From: Nephromyces sp. MM_2019 | Taxonomy: Eukaryota; Apicomplexa; Aconoidasida; Nephromycida | DNA length: 22,353 bases | NCBI GenBank assembly: GCA_015657535.1 | Contig: JADHZB010001219.1 | Location: 1-22,353 of the forward strand | Reading direction: 5' to 3' | Shown here: piece by piece, positions 1-14,422 of the stretch | Numbering within the stretch: position 1 is the first letter of the stretch | Layout: each line of letters begins with the position of its first letter | Position numbers and translations under genes: made by a program | The notes under the pieces: generated by a model | What the model was told of the DNA's origin: nothing | Database searches by the model: none | What the model saw: the letters and a program-made list of their open reading frames with translations, nothing else

Positions 1-209
1 ACTGGCACACATGCCCTCTGGCACACACGGACAAACACACATACTCAAGTGTAGTTGCACACGAAAAGCCACAATCCGCCTAAGTGATCTGTATATGAAC
101 AAGGTTGCTACAGTTTCTTGGCCCAATAGATGAGTAAATGAACTGTATGTACACTTAACTGCATAGTATGGTCATGTGTGTGTTTTTTGTATTCCTATTC
201 TTCACTTAG
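1..209 (+). other. UTP14: Intron of UTP14, 3' part
   Basis: This stretch precedes the first recognisable UTP14 exon and ends in a pyrimidine-rich acceptor, TTCTTCACTTAG, at 198-209. I see no coding sequence in it. It holds short CA words and a single-mismatch copy of the dispersed dyad (CTGTATGTACAC, 143-154), in the sense orientation of the gene. The donor of this intron lies upstream of the window. Confidence 0.6.
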
Positions 210-2032
210 GTACCTGCTCCCTTTGAAACAGCTGAGCAATACGAGGCTTCAATAAGCCGCCCTATAGGCCCTGAATGGAATGTCTCAGCTGCTCATCATC
301 GCCTAATACAGCCAAAGGTGAGTAACAGCATTGTGTGTGCAGCAAAAATAGCGCACCCAAACATTTCACACACACGACTGTACAGTCAATTTATCATTCA
401 CACCGAGAGATGAGAGTGCGTGCACATAGAGATGCAACAGTGTGTGCGTATAAGCACTTGCATATGCAACAGTCTATACACACACGCGTACGCAAGTGCT
501 TATACGAACAGACGCACGCACACCAGTGTATACACACATGCAAATACACAAGTGTATGCACGCAAAGCCACACACATTCACAGGTGTACGCACACATACA
601 TATTCTTGTATATGCGCACGTTTAAATCGGATCATATGCACATAAGCCGCGTATACCTACCCACATACATGTGTAACTAAGCTACACACACAGCAAACAC
701 ATTACGCACACAAGAGCAGCCAACGAGCAGAGAATATGCAGGCATCTGACACACGACTATAATGTCACGCGTGATTCCGTTATCTGCCACGATACACACT
801 GTGCACACGCGCATATTAGTCATATGCTTATCGTTCAGGCACATCAAACACACACGAGTAGGTAGGAATACAACACAAAAGCATAGCTTACACACAGCGA
901 AAATCAGTCTGCTTTCATTGATATTATTAGAGGAATCGTGACACGCATTTTTGCTGTCTTGTTGGGTGTATATACACTGCCTTAGTCTCCTGTTTGATTC
1001 ACATAAGCACTGCATTGTTCCTCAATTTGGTGTGCGGACACCGCATCCCTTCCCTTATGAGTTTATATTTACTGCATTGCTTATCCTTTAGGTAAACCCA
1101 CACTCTGCATTGCTCTCTCTTTTACCTTCGCACACACTCTCACTGGCTGTATAATCGCTTCCCAGTAAGGCTGCTGAGCTTCTCCATAGAAACCTCATTT
1201 TATATATGTTTATCGCATATCATCCTCTTCTTCATCCTCTTCTTCCTCGTTTTTATCATCCTCTTCTTCCTCTTCTTCCTCTTCTTCCTCGTTTTTTTCA
1301 TCCTCTTCTTCCTCTTCTTCCTCTTCTTCCTCTTCTTCCTCTTCTTCCTCGTTTTTGTCATCCTCTTCTTCCGCTTCTTCCTCTTCTTCCTCTTCTTCCT
1401 CTTCTTCCGCTTCTTCCTCTTCTTCCTCTTCTTCCTCTTCTTCCTCTTCTTCATCTTCTTCCTCTTCTTCCTCTTCTTCCTCTTATTCCTCTTCTTCCTC
1501 TTCTTCCTCTTCTTCCTCTTCTTCCTCTTCTTCCTCTTCTTCTTCCTCTTCTTCCTCTTCTTCCGCTTCTTCCTCTTCTTCCTCTTCTTCCTCTTCTTCC
1601 TCTTCTTCTTCATCTTCCTCTTCTTCCTCTTCTTCCTCTTCTTCCTCTTCTTCCTCTTCTTCCTCTTCTTCCTCTTCTTCCTCTTCTTCCTCGTTTTTGT
1701 CATCCTCTTCTTCCTCTTCTTCCTCTTCTTCCTCTTCTTCTTCATCTTCCTCTTCTTCCTCTTCTTCCTCTTCTTCATCTTCTTCCTCTTCTTCCTCTTC
1801 TCCCTCTTCTTCCTCTTCTTCCTCTTCTTCCTCTTCTTCCTCTTCTTCCTCTTCTTCCTCTTCTTCCTCATCATCCTCTTTTTCATCTAAAATACAGGTG
1901 AATGTGAGAATTGGCGCTGTAGTTAAACCCCTCGAATATGCCAAGTATCTTCCAAAGGCGGAAGTTGATTCGCTACTTGAAGTTTGGACGAATAAGCCTA
2001 ACAAAGCTCGGCCGACTAAGGCGAAGCTGTGA
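210..2032 (+). CDS. UTP14: UTP14, C-terminal two exons (SSU processome / U3 snoRNP protein), 5' part outside the window
   Basis: Utp14 is a nucleolar protein of the small-subunit processome; it activates the DEAH helicase Dhr1 during 18S rRNA maturation. Two exons are visible: 210-317 (36 codons) and 1898-2032 (44 codons plus TGA), both phase 0, with donor GTGAGT at 318 and acceptor ATACAG at 1892-1897. The first exon carries the conserved C-terminal signature of the family: VPAPFETAEQYEASI, then RPIGPEWN, then RLIQPK. Human UTP14A has PFPFTSPEQYERSIETPIG followed by WNTQ and LTTPKVVTKPG. The last exon continues with VNVRIGAVVKPLEYAKYL, matching the VVTKPGHIIKPI segment of the human protein, and ends in a Lys-rich tail (KARPTKAKL). 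The gene is convergent with the PRMT3-type gene. Identity is firm from the motif order. The 1,580-bp intron is unusually long and holds a giant pyrimidine tract. Confidence 0.85.
335..900. repeat. CA-rich low-complexity block inside the UTP14 intron
   Basis: The plus strand is peppered with CACACA words every 20-50 bases, separated by non-repetitive spacers. Open frames here are translations of this repeat (His/Thr/Cys-rich) and match nothing I recognise. A perfect GTGTATATACAC dyad lies just downstream at 966-977. Confidence 0.6.
1221..1888 (+). repeat. 668-bp CTTCTTCCT polypyrimidine minisatellite immediately before the UTP14 acceptor
   Basis: This is an almost pure pyrimidine tract built from a 9-bp unit (CTTCTTCCT in any phase). 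It is interrupted by a recurring variant block, CTCGTTTTTNTCATCCTC, near 1246, 1288, 1348 and 1690, and by sporadic CGC and CAT variants. It ends about 10 bases before the AG at 1896-1897, so it sits where a polypyrimidine tract belongs but is more than ten times the usual length. All three plus frames and the minus frames stay open for long runs (poly-Ser, Leu-Pro, Lys-Arg, poly-Glu). These are repeat artefacts. The poly-Ser frame is in register with the last UTP14 exon. Confidence 0.9.
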
Positions 2033-2046
2033 TCGTAGATATACGG

Positions 2047-2080
<34 letters not shown>

Positions 2081-2470
2081 GGGCATGCACACGTATGTGT
2101 GTCTGCTTAGCAGCTTGCAAGTCCTTTAATGTATGCGTATGCGTATGTATTGGGGGGTTATTGTGTGTGCTGGGGAGTAGGTGTGTTTGTGAGCAAACTC
2201 ACGTTTTTTTGATGCTGTCGCTTGTGTGTTAATACGCTTGCTTTTCTGTCGATGTACACTCGATTGTGTGTTAATGCACTCACGTTTTTGTTATGCACTC
2301 GTTTACCGTCTGTTAGAAGACTCGAAAGCATACACTAAGGCTTTTATATGCCTGCTTATGTGCGTTTCTTTTCATTTATGAAACGATCTACTTTACAGCA
2401 GTTACTGTTTCTATGTGTGTGTGCTAGCTAAGCCTTCATCTCTTGCACTAGCATTGGTGAATTTTTTCCA

Positions 2471-2662
2471 CTAGTGCCTTCTATTTGCTAGGGCAACCTG
2501 CACTTCCTTGAGTGTATGTACACTCAAAATATTCAGTCGACTTGAGCAAACTTCATCTTCTTCGTCCTCTTCTTTTTCGTATAAGAGAACTCTTTTGGAA
2601 GCTTTTTGCTTAAAAAAATGCAGAGGACTTTCTTCATCTTTAAGCAGCTTATTGAGAGTTTG
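2471..2662 (-). CDS. Possible terminal exon of an unknown minus-strand gene
   Basis: A 63-codon open frame ends in TAG at 2471-2473. It has ordinary amino-acid composition rather than the Cys/Val or His/Thr bias of the TG/CA shadows: a Leu/Lys start (LNKLLKDEESPLHFF), an acidic run (EKEEDEEDEV) and an Arg/His tail. It has no ATG and no convincing acceptor: the in-frame stop is at 2663-2665, and only a weak AAG precedes the Leu codons. A dyad copy lies inside it and would be read as Ser-Val-His-Thr. I recognise no family. It could equally be UTP14 3' UTR. Confidence 0.18.
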   Translation of the reverse strand, partial: QTLNKLLKDEESPLHFFKQKASKRVLLYEKEEDEEDEVCSSRLNILSVHTLKEVQVALANRRH

Positions 2663-2663
2663 T

Positions 2664-2679
2664 CAGTGTACGTACACTG
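2664..2679. repeat. Perfect 16-bp palindrome CAGTGTACGTACACTG
   Basis: One of the clearest copies of the dispersed GTGTA-NN-TACAC dyad. The symmetry extends two bases beyond the 12-bp core on each side. A related copy with different outer bases, GAGTGTATGTACACTC, lies at 2510-2525, and a 20-bp version with one mismatched pair lies at 3181-3200. Confidence 0.8.
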
Positions 2680-3665
2680 CATTTAGGGCTTTCACCTGAG
2701 GCTTTTGATTGCTTAGAAATCTACACACATTATGTGCTTTGATTTGAAGAGACTGCTGCTTTCATCGTGAGTTGCATATGGACACACATGCAGGTGCTGT
2801 TGGAAGATTGAGATATGAAGCGAAAGATATGCAAGTGAGCAGTGCAAACTATACACACACACAGGGGTATTATTAAACACAAACACACACATTATCAACG
2901 CACACACCCTGGACTCCATGAATTCAACTAAATCACCACATAAACACACATATACATCTAACATCAACACACCCACCCACACCACGATTCCCCTCAATCC
3001 GACCAAATCACCACCCATACACACACACAAACTTTCGTTCTAAACAAACTACGCTACTAAACCGAGCAATCACTACGATAGCAGGGCTGCTAACACACAC
3101 GCACACACAGAGAGCAAAATGATATGAGGCTTCTTCCTTTCAATATATTCAGCAACACACGCTTTGGTTTCAACAGTATATTGAGTGTACGTAGACTCAA
3201 CATCTACTCATTAAGGAGTGAAGATCTCCCCAACTAACACACAAACAATACCCATGGGGGTTGGAAGAATACTATATAGATGACGCCACACACACCAGTT
3301 AATCTAAAGAAAAAAACCTCCTTCAAGAGGATGGGTAATAGGACGATTACACATACACACACGAGAGGCTAAAAATAGAAAAAGCTCAAGCTATTAACAC
3401 ACTTAACATAAGCACGGATAAAGCAGCTATCAGAATTGCTAGGTTGAGGTGGAATCAGCAGTGTATGTACACTCTTAAAGCATGCGATTAGTTAAGCTCA
3501 AACAAGCTATCATCCCTTAGCTTTTTGGATAGCTTTAGAAGAGAACTCCAGAAGTGAGCTTGTTAGAGTGTAGTGTGTGGGTGAGGAAAAGTCCGCGGTA
3601 CGTGACTTTTTGTGTGTGCATGTTTGTAGATAAGCTTATGTGTGTCTGTAAATAGTTTGTTTATG

Positions 3666-3808
3666 GGTGTGTGTGCGTGGATACGCGCATGTACGTGCGT
3701 GACTTTTTTTGTGTGTGTGTGTGTGGATACGCGCATGTGTGTGCGTGACTTTTTTTGTGTGTGTGTGCGTGGATACGCGCATGTGTGTGCGCGACTTTTT
3801 TTGTGTGT
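3666..3808. repeat. Tandem repeat, 46-bp unit, about three copies
   Basis: Each unit runs TG-rich stretch, GGATACGCGCATGT, a further TG stretch, GCG(T/C)GACTTTTTTT. The GGATACGCG anchor starts at 3679, 3725 and 3771, giving an exact 46-bp period twice. A partial degenerate unit (TACGTGACTTTTTG) precedes it near 3600. There are only a few substitutions between copies, which suggests recent amplification. It is not coding. Confidence 0.85.
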
Positions 3809-4041
3809 GTATGTTGTGTGCGGATATGTTCACCTGTGTCCATACTCGGATATCTTTATTTTGGTGTGTGTGCCCCATACATACCCCAATATACCCCTCC
3901 GGGTATACTCTCCTATACGTGTTATAAACATGTTCACATCCGCGTGTGTGTTTATTTCCAAATCTCAAGTAGAGAATTGAGTGTACGTACAATCGCTCAG
4001 CATAAGCTATCTAACTTTGCCTGTTTTCCTCAGCTCTCTTC

Positions 4042-10009
<5,968 letters not shown>

Positions 10010-11045
10010 CGTTAGGAAATGGTGAGATGAAGGGAGATTATCTGGAAAAAAATGGGGGTAAGGGGAGTGAGGGGAGAGGACAGGCGGAAGAACAGCGGGA
10101 AAAACAGGGGAAATAGCAGGCAGAAGAGGACACACAGAATAAAGATAAGAAACCAAAGGAAGAGAGAACATCATAGAACAAACTGTAAACATCAGAATGA
10201 GTCATATTAAGCGAGAAACTCGCATTGTATTTGCTCAAGAGATCAAACTGTGTATGCATACGTTTTTTCACTCTGAAGCCTGCATGTATCGTAAAATTTT
10301 TCAGAACCTTGTATACGTGGTAGGTTTCACTTAGATGTGGTAGGAAGCACTACAGACAAGTTAAGAAGAACTCACACACACATACACGAAGGCAGCAGTC
10401 TAATGTTTCTGGTACTCTTAAAACTTATAAAGCTCAAGACTTAAAGGCATCAAATCCGACAAGATTGTTTGAACAGGCAATACGCCTTTGATGGCTTCAA
10501 TGACAATATCTCGCACACCACCACATGCTCAAAAAGAGATACATACACCAGCGAAATAAGCAAGCAACGCATACTACACCCCCAAAGACACTAAAAGCGA
10601 GCCACACACACACAGTGCCAAGACATATACCCCCTCCTTTTCCTCAAAAAGCTAACAACGCACATCTCATGAACTCTGCCGTAGTAAACCAGTCTTCAAG
10701 AAGAAGCAGCCAACCTTTTGGTGAGAATCTTCAATCCTGACTGTGTGTGCGCACAAGCCTTAGGAGGAAGTCCAGATGAATGAGCTCAATGTGCGAGAAG
10801 ATTTGATTCTCCTTAGGATTGACACCTATCACTAGCAAGTGTGTGTTGTTTTACACCTTCTCTCATCTCAAACCCTCTATATATGGCTTAAAGTAGCAAA
10901 GAAACGCACATCAATCTAACACACATTAAAGGGAAACATCGTTAGACGAACACACATAAAATATCTTCAATCTTGATCAACTCTTCTTCAATACATCATT
11001 TACTTCATAAAATATTTTCAATCTTCATCAAATTTCCCCCTCTTC
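10010..11045. other. Upstream region of PRMT3; no firm gene
   Basis: This should contain the PRMT3 promoter and 5' UTR and possibly the 3' UTR of an upstream gene. The 180 bases next to the start are purine-rich on the plus strand. Two similar A/T-rich segments (AAATAT-TTCAATCTT-ATCAA) lie near 10968 and 11007. A 39-codon minus-strand frame at 10731-10850 has ordinary composition (GVNPKENQIFSHIELIHLDF), but the opposite strand also reads as plausible protein there (MNELNVREDLILLRID), so I call neither. No TATA-like element stood out. Confidence 0.4.
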
Positions 11046-11275
11046 TTATGCTTCAGTGTACATACAGAGCACGATTCGTTGAAAACGCGTTCTTAAAGAC
11101 TCCTCAGTCTCATCTTCAATGTTAATACTGAAAGCTTCAATAATTTCCGCGTGCGATTGTAGGTGAGTGAAGTGCAACACGCAAGAAAATCTTCAATTTT
11201 AGGAGGTAATACCAGTTTACGGACACCAAAGCGATTGTACACATTTTCTCCCTCTGAAGACTCACTCCATGTATG
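11046..11275 (-). CDS. Possible last two exons of an unknown minus-strand gene
   Basis: Exon A (11275-11181, acceptor ATAAAAAG) and exon B (11127-11046, acceptor GCTTTCAG, stop TAA at 11046-11048) join in frame across a proposed 53-bp intron with donor GTGTTG. Exon A reads NVYNRFGVRKLVLPPKIEDF after a Ser/Glu start; exon B reads INIEDETEESLRTRFQRIVL and ends CMYTEA. Composition is protein-like and the phases agree, but the donor is weak. Without splicing, exon A continues in its own frame to a stop at about 11093. Exon B contains a single-mismatch dyad, read as Cys-Met-Tyr-Thr, as in the PRMT3 exon. No family recognised; the 5' exons were not found. Confidence 0.3.
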
Positions 11276-12697
11276 CTTTTTATGAGGAATAATTTCAATG
11301 GTACGTAGGTGAAAGCGTGTGTGGGAGAGAGGGATGTGTGTGAGAGTGGTGTTGTGTGTGTGCGGGAGGGAGGGAGGGAGGGAGGGATATTGCGTGTGCG
11401 AGGGATACTGTGTGTGCGCAGGAGGTGCTATGCGGCATGCGAAATTGGGCGTGTGTGCGGAGTTTTTGTTGCATTTGGTTGGAATCGCGGTGTGTACGTG
11501 TGTGGAGCCTTGGCAAATGTATGTGTTTGCGGATTCTTGCCAAGCGCGTGTGTGAAGTTTTGGCAATTACATACGCGCAATCGTATCAAGTGTGTGGAAT
11601 CTAGCCAACTGTGTGTGTGCCTGTTCTCGTAAAGATTATGCATGCACTTCTTCAGCTTATACATGTAAGGGTCTTCTCTCTACTGTTTCCTAGCCAGTAT
11701 GGTGTGTGCGAACGCCTTCATCCCGCTTGCAATACCTTCAGACATATGCACATGAATGCTGTACGTGAAGTTAATTTTCGTGTGTGTATATATGTGAGGT
11801 ATTCTAGTGTGTGTATGAAAGGGTTTCTACTGTGTAGAACACAACTCTAACCATTAGATTCAGTCCTGGCGTGTGTGTGCAGCAGCTTCTGCAAAGTGTG
11901 TGTGTGCGAATATCTCTCTTTACCTATCATGTATTCTCTACTATAAAGCTACAGCACACACACCGAAGAAAGAAGCATACACATAAGACCGTCAGCCTCA
12001 TTAGAGGTATCCTCAGTGAATAAGTTTTCGGACACAACTTTCATATGCGCTAATAGCATCACAATAGAGAATATCACACACACAGAAACCTTACTCTCCA
12101 ACACCAAATGAAACACGCACACACAAATCTACCCACAGCAGCGCTCCCATAACGCTAACCCACATACCACCCCCTTCCCGATCGCCACGGCACAAACCCC
12201 TACNNNNNNNNNNNNNNNNNNNNNNNNNNNNNNNNNNNNNNNNNNNNNNNNNNNNNNNNNNNNNNNNNNNNNNNNNNNNNNNNNNNNNNNNNNNNNNNNN
12301 NNNNNCCACATTACCCTTCCCAACACCACCCTCCCACACTACCCCGCCACACCACCCACTATATTACTCCATCACTCACACCTCCACAACCCTGCACACG
12401 GCCCCCCCACCCTCTACACTACCTCTCAGTACACAACCCGCGACCGCCGCTGATAGACCATGCACACACACACTTTCCCCAAGCCTCACACGCCTTCGCC
12501 GCCGCTAACTCGCCGCCCATTTCCGCTCTTCAAACAGCAAGCTCTATTAAGTGTATACGCGCGTGTGTGTGTGTGTATATGTACTCCTGTGTGTGTGTGA
12601 GCTTCTCATTCTGATTATACTTTGTGTACCACCTCTTTAGCTACTTCAAGCGATCATCTTCTGGCAGTTCTTTCCCGCATTTTTGTGTGTTTTCACT
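11276..12697. other. TG-rich then CA-rich spacer containing the assembly gap
   Basis: The plus strand is TG-rich from about 11310 to 11930 and CA-rich from about 11950 to 12200. It includes a GGGA run at 11363-11387 and repeated TTGGCAA or TTGCCAA words near 11512, 11537 and 11558. After the gap the sequence is C-rich and low in complexity to about 12500, then has a short TG run (12560-12600) before the next gene. One plus-strand stretch (11692-11775) and one minus-strand stretch (11740-11678) look mildly protein-like, but neither could be joined to other exons. Confidence 0.4.
12204..12305. other. Assembly gap (102 N)
   Basis: A run of N flanked on both sides by C/A-rich low-complexity sequence. 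The true length is unknown. It lies in spacer and does not interrupt a gene that I can call. Confidence 0.98.
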
Positions 12698-14422
12698 ATG
12701 GGAGGTGGAGGAGGAATTGGATACGGTGAAGGCCGTGCTATGCCTTACACTGGGAAAATCCCAGGGGGTTGGCAGTGGGGGTATAGTCATCCTGAAGGCT
12801 ACAGGACTAATCACAAGTTTCATGGCTTGAGTGGATTCTTTCGGATGTTTTTCTTCTCTCAATGGGGGAGCACTTATGTGAGAAAGGGAGGTGGGGGTAG
12901 GGTTTGTGTGTGAAGAGTAGTGCAATTTGAGGATAGGTGTAAGGGGGGTGACCAGGACGGTGTGTGTGTTTGGAGAAGTGGGAGGAGTGGAGGTGTGTGG
13001 TTGAAGAAAGGTGGAGTGTGTGTGATTACATTTCAGCTAGTGTGTTGTTGGAGTATCTTCAAGAGTTTTTAACCTTTCGATGAAAGAGGGTGTATACGTT
13101 GGAAGCATGAATGTGTGTAGCTTTTTCTTGGATTTGAAGACTATGCTTTGGATCCACACACACGCACATGCACAGATACACACGCGTATCACACACACAC
13201 TATTTTCAATGCATTGTTGATGCATATCATCATAAGTGCCTGAAGATTCTTTGCTGCACTTATTGTGTGTGTGTTCGCGCATGTTTATGCGAGTGTTTCT
13301 GCCATGATTGGCTGGGAGCAGTTCCTTTAGTTTTATCAGAAGTCAAAAACTTTCGAGATTCCTACGCTCAACCTACTTGGAGTGTACATGCATTCCTCCT
13401 GCTTCCTGCGTCTGTGTGCTCTATCTGCTTCCTGTGTGCGAACGCTCGACCTACTTCTTGTGTGGATATATTCTACCTGCCTCCTATGTATGTGTGCTCC
13501 ATGTTCTGCCAGTGTATGCACATTCCACTTGCTTCCTTGTGTGTGTGCTCCACCTCCTTCTTGTGTGGGTTTGCTCCACGTTCTGCAGGTGTATGTACGC
13601 TCCACCTGCTTCTCGTTTATGCGTGCTCCACGTTCTGCAAGTGTATACACGTTGCTGTGTGTGTGTAATGAAGTCTTTCAATATTCTGTTCTTTTCTGTC
13701 TTCTTGTAGTATTTGAAGAGAATGGCAATCGTCAGCGCGAAGATCGGATTTGGATTCCTTCTGTGCTACTATCCGTTCGATCCTTTAATGGCAAACTTTA
13801 GAGCCTTGGTAATAATATGTTTGTCTGTGTGTGTGTGGGTGTGTGCTTGTGGGTGGGTGTGTCCATGTTTTTGTGCAAGTATGTGTGTGTATGTGTCTGT
13901 ATGTGTCTGTGTGAGTGTGCGTTTGGATATAGGTGCCTGCATGTGTGTGTGCATGTCTGCATATGTGTGTGTGGCTGTGTGAAATGCTTGTACATGTGTA
14001 TATGTGGGTGTGCATATATGTATTTGTGTATGTGTGCATGTGTGTATATGTATATCTGTATATATGTATATGTGTGTGTTTACGTATATATGTATGTGTG
14101 GGTCTTTATGTTTGAGCGTAATGTACGTATGTTTTCTCACTTGTGTTCCTGTGTGTGCTTGTGTATATGCGTGTCTTCGTGTGTGTTTCAAAGTGTAAGT
14201 GTGTGTCTGTTCGTATGTGTGCTTATGTGTGTTGCTAATAATATCTCTAAGCCTCTGTACACACCTCTTGAATAGCTTGTTTTACGAGGATTCATACATC
14301 ACCAAATTTTGCCGGTGTGCTTACACTCCTCTTCACACACCTCCACCTCCACACACACACGCACCTTCATTTTCCTACAGAAACGCAAGCAGGCTATGAA
14401 GCAAGGTGGTGCCAGTGCTTAG
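12698..14422 (+). CDS. Small protein with one membrane segment, 106 residues, three exons, unknown family
   Basis: Exons 12698-12877, 13710-13808 and 14381-14422 are all phase 0. Donors are GTGAGA and GTAATA; acceptors are TTCTTGTAG and TTCCTACAG. The protein opens with a Gly-rich segment (MGGGGGIGYGEGRAMPYTGK), then a Trp/Tyr/His-rich stretch (PGGWQWGYSHPEGYRTNHK) and Phe-rich FFRMFFFSQWG. One hydrophobic segment follows (MAIVSAKIGFGFLLCYY, about residues 65-81), then a basic tail (RALKRKQAMKQGG). Short length, a single membrane helix, aromatic N-terminus and basic C-terminus resemble accessory subunits of mitochondrial inner-membrane complexes, but that is inference from layout only. The last exon overlaps the end of the minus-strand gene by 29 bp. 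Support rests on phase agreement, good splice sites and composition. Confidence 0.6.
13380..13652. repeat. Degenerate minisatellite in intron 1 of the small plus-strand gene
   Basis: The words GCTCCACGTTCTGC and CTCCACCTGCTTC recur, for example near 13498, 13573 and 13625 (last two 52 bp apart), joined by TG-rich linkers. A 25-26 bp half-unit is suggested by alternation of the two words. A single-mismatch dyad (GTGTATGTACGC, 13589-13600) is part of one unit. The long open frames here are repeat shadows. Confidence 0.65.
13818..14235. repeat. TG-rich degenerate repeat filling intron 2 of the small plus-strand gene
   Basis: About 420 bases of TGTG, TGCA and TATG words starting a few bases after the donor GTAATA. 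It is UG-rich on the sense strand. The Cys/Val-rich and His/Thr-rich frames on the two strands are translations of the repeat and are not called as genes. Confidence 0.75.

Larger units (their letters stand above)
2033..4041. other. Convergent spacer between UTP14 and the PRMT3-type gene
   Basis: Both flanking genes end into this 2-kb interval, so it should hold both 3' UTRs. It contains a TG run just after the UTP14 stop (2046-2080), CA-rich sequence from 2850 to 3370, a TG-rich 46-bp tandem repeat near 3666-3808, and exact dyad copies at 2512-2523, 2666-2677 and 3461-3472. A single weak minus-strand ORF is listed separately. No RNA gene was recognised. Confidence 0.5.

Noticed and set aside
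1200..2004. Long open frames (poly-Ser, Leu-Pro, Lys-Arg, poly-Glu) over the pyrimidine tract
   Set aside because: They are all translations of the 9-bp repeat, which stays open in almost every frame. The last UTP14 exon has a good acceptor after the tract.
10010..10192. In-frame upstream Met that extends PRMT3 by 61 residues
   Set aside because: The extension is Pro/Phe-rich and unlike PRMT3 N-termini. The ATG at 10009 has a strong start context and is followed by an acidic MDEEADLP as expected.
10731..10850. Minus-strand frame with GVNPKENQIFSHIELIHLDF, and an opposing plus frame MNELNVREDLILLRID
   Set aside because: Both strands look equally protein-like over the same 80 bases, and neither could be linked to a neighbouring exon with matched phases.
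11678..11776. Plus-strand QYGVCERLHPACNTFRH stretch and minus-strand MSEGIASGMKAFAHTILARK
   Set aside because: Short, overlapping on opposite strands, and without joinable partner exons. A Cys-X6-Cys spacing alone is not enough to call a family.
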